Made by a program: the position numbers and the translations under genes. Shown piece after piece: positions 5,706-6,183 of a stretch of DNA of 6,183 nt (position 1 is its first letter; every line of letters starts with the position of its first letter). The notes beneath the pieces are model-generated. The model saw nothing but the letters and a program-made list of their open reading frames with translations. It did no database searches and was not told where the DNA came from. This DNA comes from JBEKYD01 sp052325345 (lineage in GTDB: Bacteria > Acidobacteriota > Terriglobia > Bryobacterales > Bryobacteraceae), in NCBI GenBank assembly GCA_052325345.1, contig JBKQVG010000227.1, forward strand, positions 1-6,183, in the 5' to 3' direction.

Positions 5706-6183
5706 ATGGACCAGCACTTACTGACCATTGTATTAGCGACTCCCCTGGCGGGGCTGCTCGTATTGCTCTTTCTGCCTTCTAAGAGTAAGTCGCTGATCCG
5801 CGTGTGGGCGAACATCGCGAGCCTGGCGGGTTTTGCCGTTTCCCTGCCCCTGGTGTGGAAGTTCCACGTGGGCGCGCCGGGCTTTCAGTTCGTCGAGCGC
5901 GCCGATTGGATTCCAACGCTGGGCGCGCATTACCTGGTCGGCATCGACGGCATCAGCCTGCTGCTGGTAATGCTCACTACCCTGATGGGCTTTGTGGCCA
6001 CGCTCTGTTCCTGGTCGGCCGTGAACGACCGGCTAAAAGAATACTACGCCATGTTCCTGCTGTTGCAGACGGGCATGATCGGCGTATTCGTTTCGCTCGA
6101 TTTCTTCCTGTTTTACGTTTTCTGGGAGTTGGTGCTGGTGCCGATGTACTTCATCATCGGCGTCTGGGGCGGTCCCAGAAAAC
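5706..6183 (+). CDS. nuoM: NADH-quinone oxidoreductase subunit M, N-terminal part (cut by window edge)
   Basis: The first 159 codons of NuoM, the middle antiporter-like proton-pumping subunit, open to the window end. The ATG at 5706 is 4 nt after the nuoL stop, with no clear Shine-Dalgarno, so coupling to nuoL is likely. If nuoL truly terminates early, translation of nuoM could still be supported only by ribosomes reinitiating downstream. Visible features: helix 1 at about 5-23, helix 2 at about 35-51, the YLVGIDGISLLLVMLTTLMG block (77-96) with the family's GIDGIS, and FWELVLVPMYFIIGVWGG (139-156). Glu141 in that last block corresponds by motif to the essential E. coli Glu144. No stop or frame break occurs in the visible part. 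The C-terminal two thirds lie outside the window. Confidence 0.95.
   Translation, partial: MDQHLLTIVLATPLAGLLVLLFLPSKSKSLIRVWANIASLAGFAVSLPLVWKFHVGAPGFQFVERADWIPTLGAHYLVGIDGISLLLVMLTTLMGFVATLCSWSAVNDRLKEYYAMFLLLQTGMIGVFVSLDFFLFYVFWELVLVPMYFIIGVWGGPRK

Noticed and set aside
4148..5815. A 555-codon open frame on the minus strand opposite nuoL.
   Set aside because: It is the mirror of a strongly GC3-biased gene, is rich in Arg/His/Gln with no domain, and overlaps a firmly identified nuoL and the start of nuoM.

Overview
This window is a GC-rich bacterial segment (roughly 60% G+C by eye) carrying part of a respiratory complex I (NADH:quinone oxidoreductase, nuo) operon, all on the + strand. The order is DUF3303-type small gene, nuoC, nuoD, nuoI, nuoJ, nuoK, nuoL, then the first 159 codons of nuoM, which runs off the right edge. 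Protein style suggests an Acidobacteriota-like or related soil bacterium: a Pro/Ala-rich N-terminal tail on NuoC, a His-rich insert near the NuoL N-terminus, repeated VDG segments in the NuoL C-terminal region, and a neighbouring DUF3303 protein. That assignment is recalled from family resemblance and was not tested.

Layout. Positions 1-137 hold no confident gene, but contain complementary segments that could fold into a structured leader closing 3 nt before the likely start of the small DUF3303 gene (138-410). A 75-bp gap (411-485) follows, with a perfect TTGACA box and a strong AGGAG site, so nuoC probably begins its own transcription unit. From nuoC on, genes are packed with gaps of 18, 6, -4, 2, 4 and 4 nt, as expected for one translationally coupled operon.

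How the genes work together. NuoC, NuoD and NuoI form the connecting part of the peripheral arm: they carry electrons through two [4Fe-4S] clusters to the quinone site, of which NuoD forms a large part. NuoJ and NuoK couple this to the membrane arm, and NuoL and NuoM are antiporter-like proton-pumping subunits. Key charged residues in NuoK, NuoL and NuoM are present.

Two things stand out. First, nuoL is interrupted by an in-frame TAG at 4028-4030, exactly where the conserved first Tyr of a GYYRFF block should be. The frame is the same on both sides, so this is a single nonsense change (or sequencing error), not a frameshift. Second, nuoE, nuoF, nuoG and nuoH are missing between nuoD and nuoI (6-bp junction), and nuoA/nuoB are not directly upstream of nuoC, so the complex I genes must be split across loci if a full enzyme is made. 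I see no mobile element, CRISPR array, tRNA or rRNA. Apart from the possible leader RNA, I find no convincing undescribed system.
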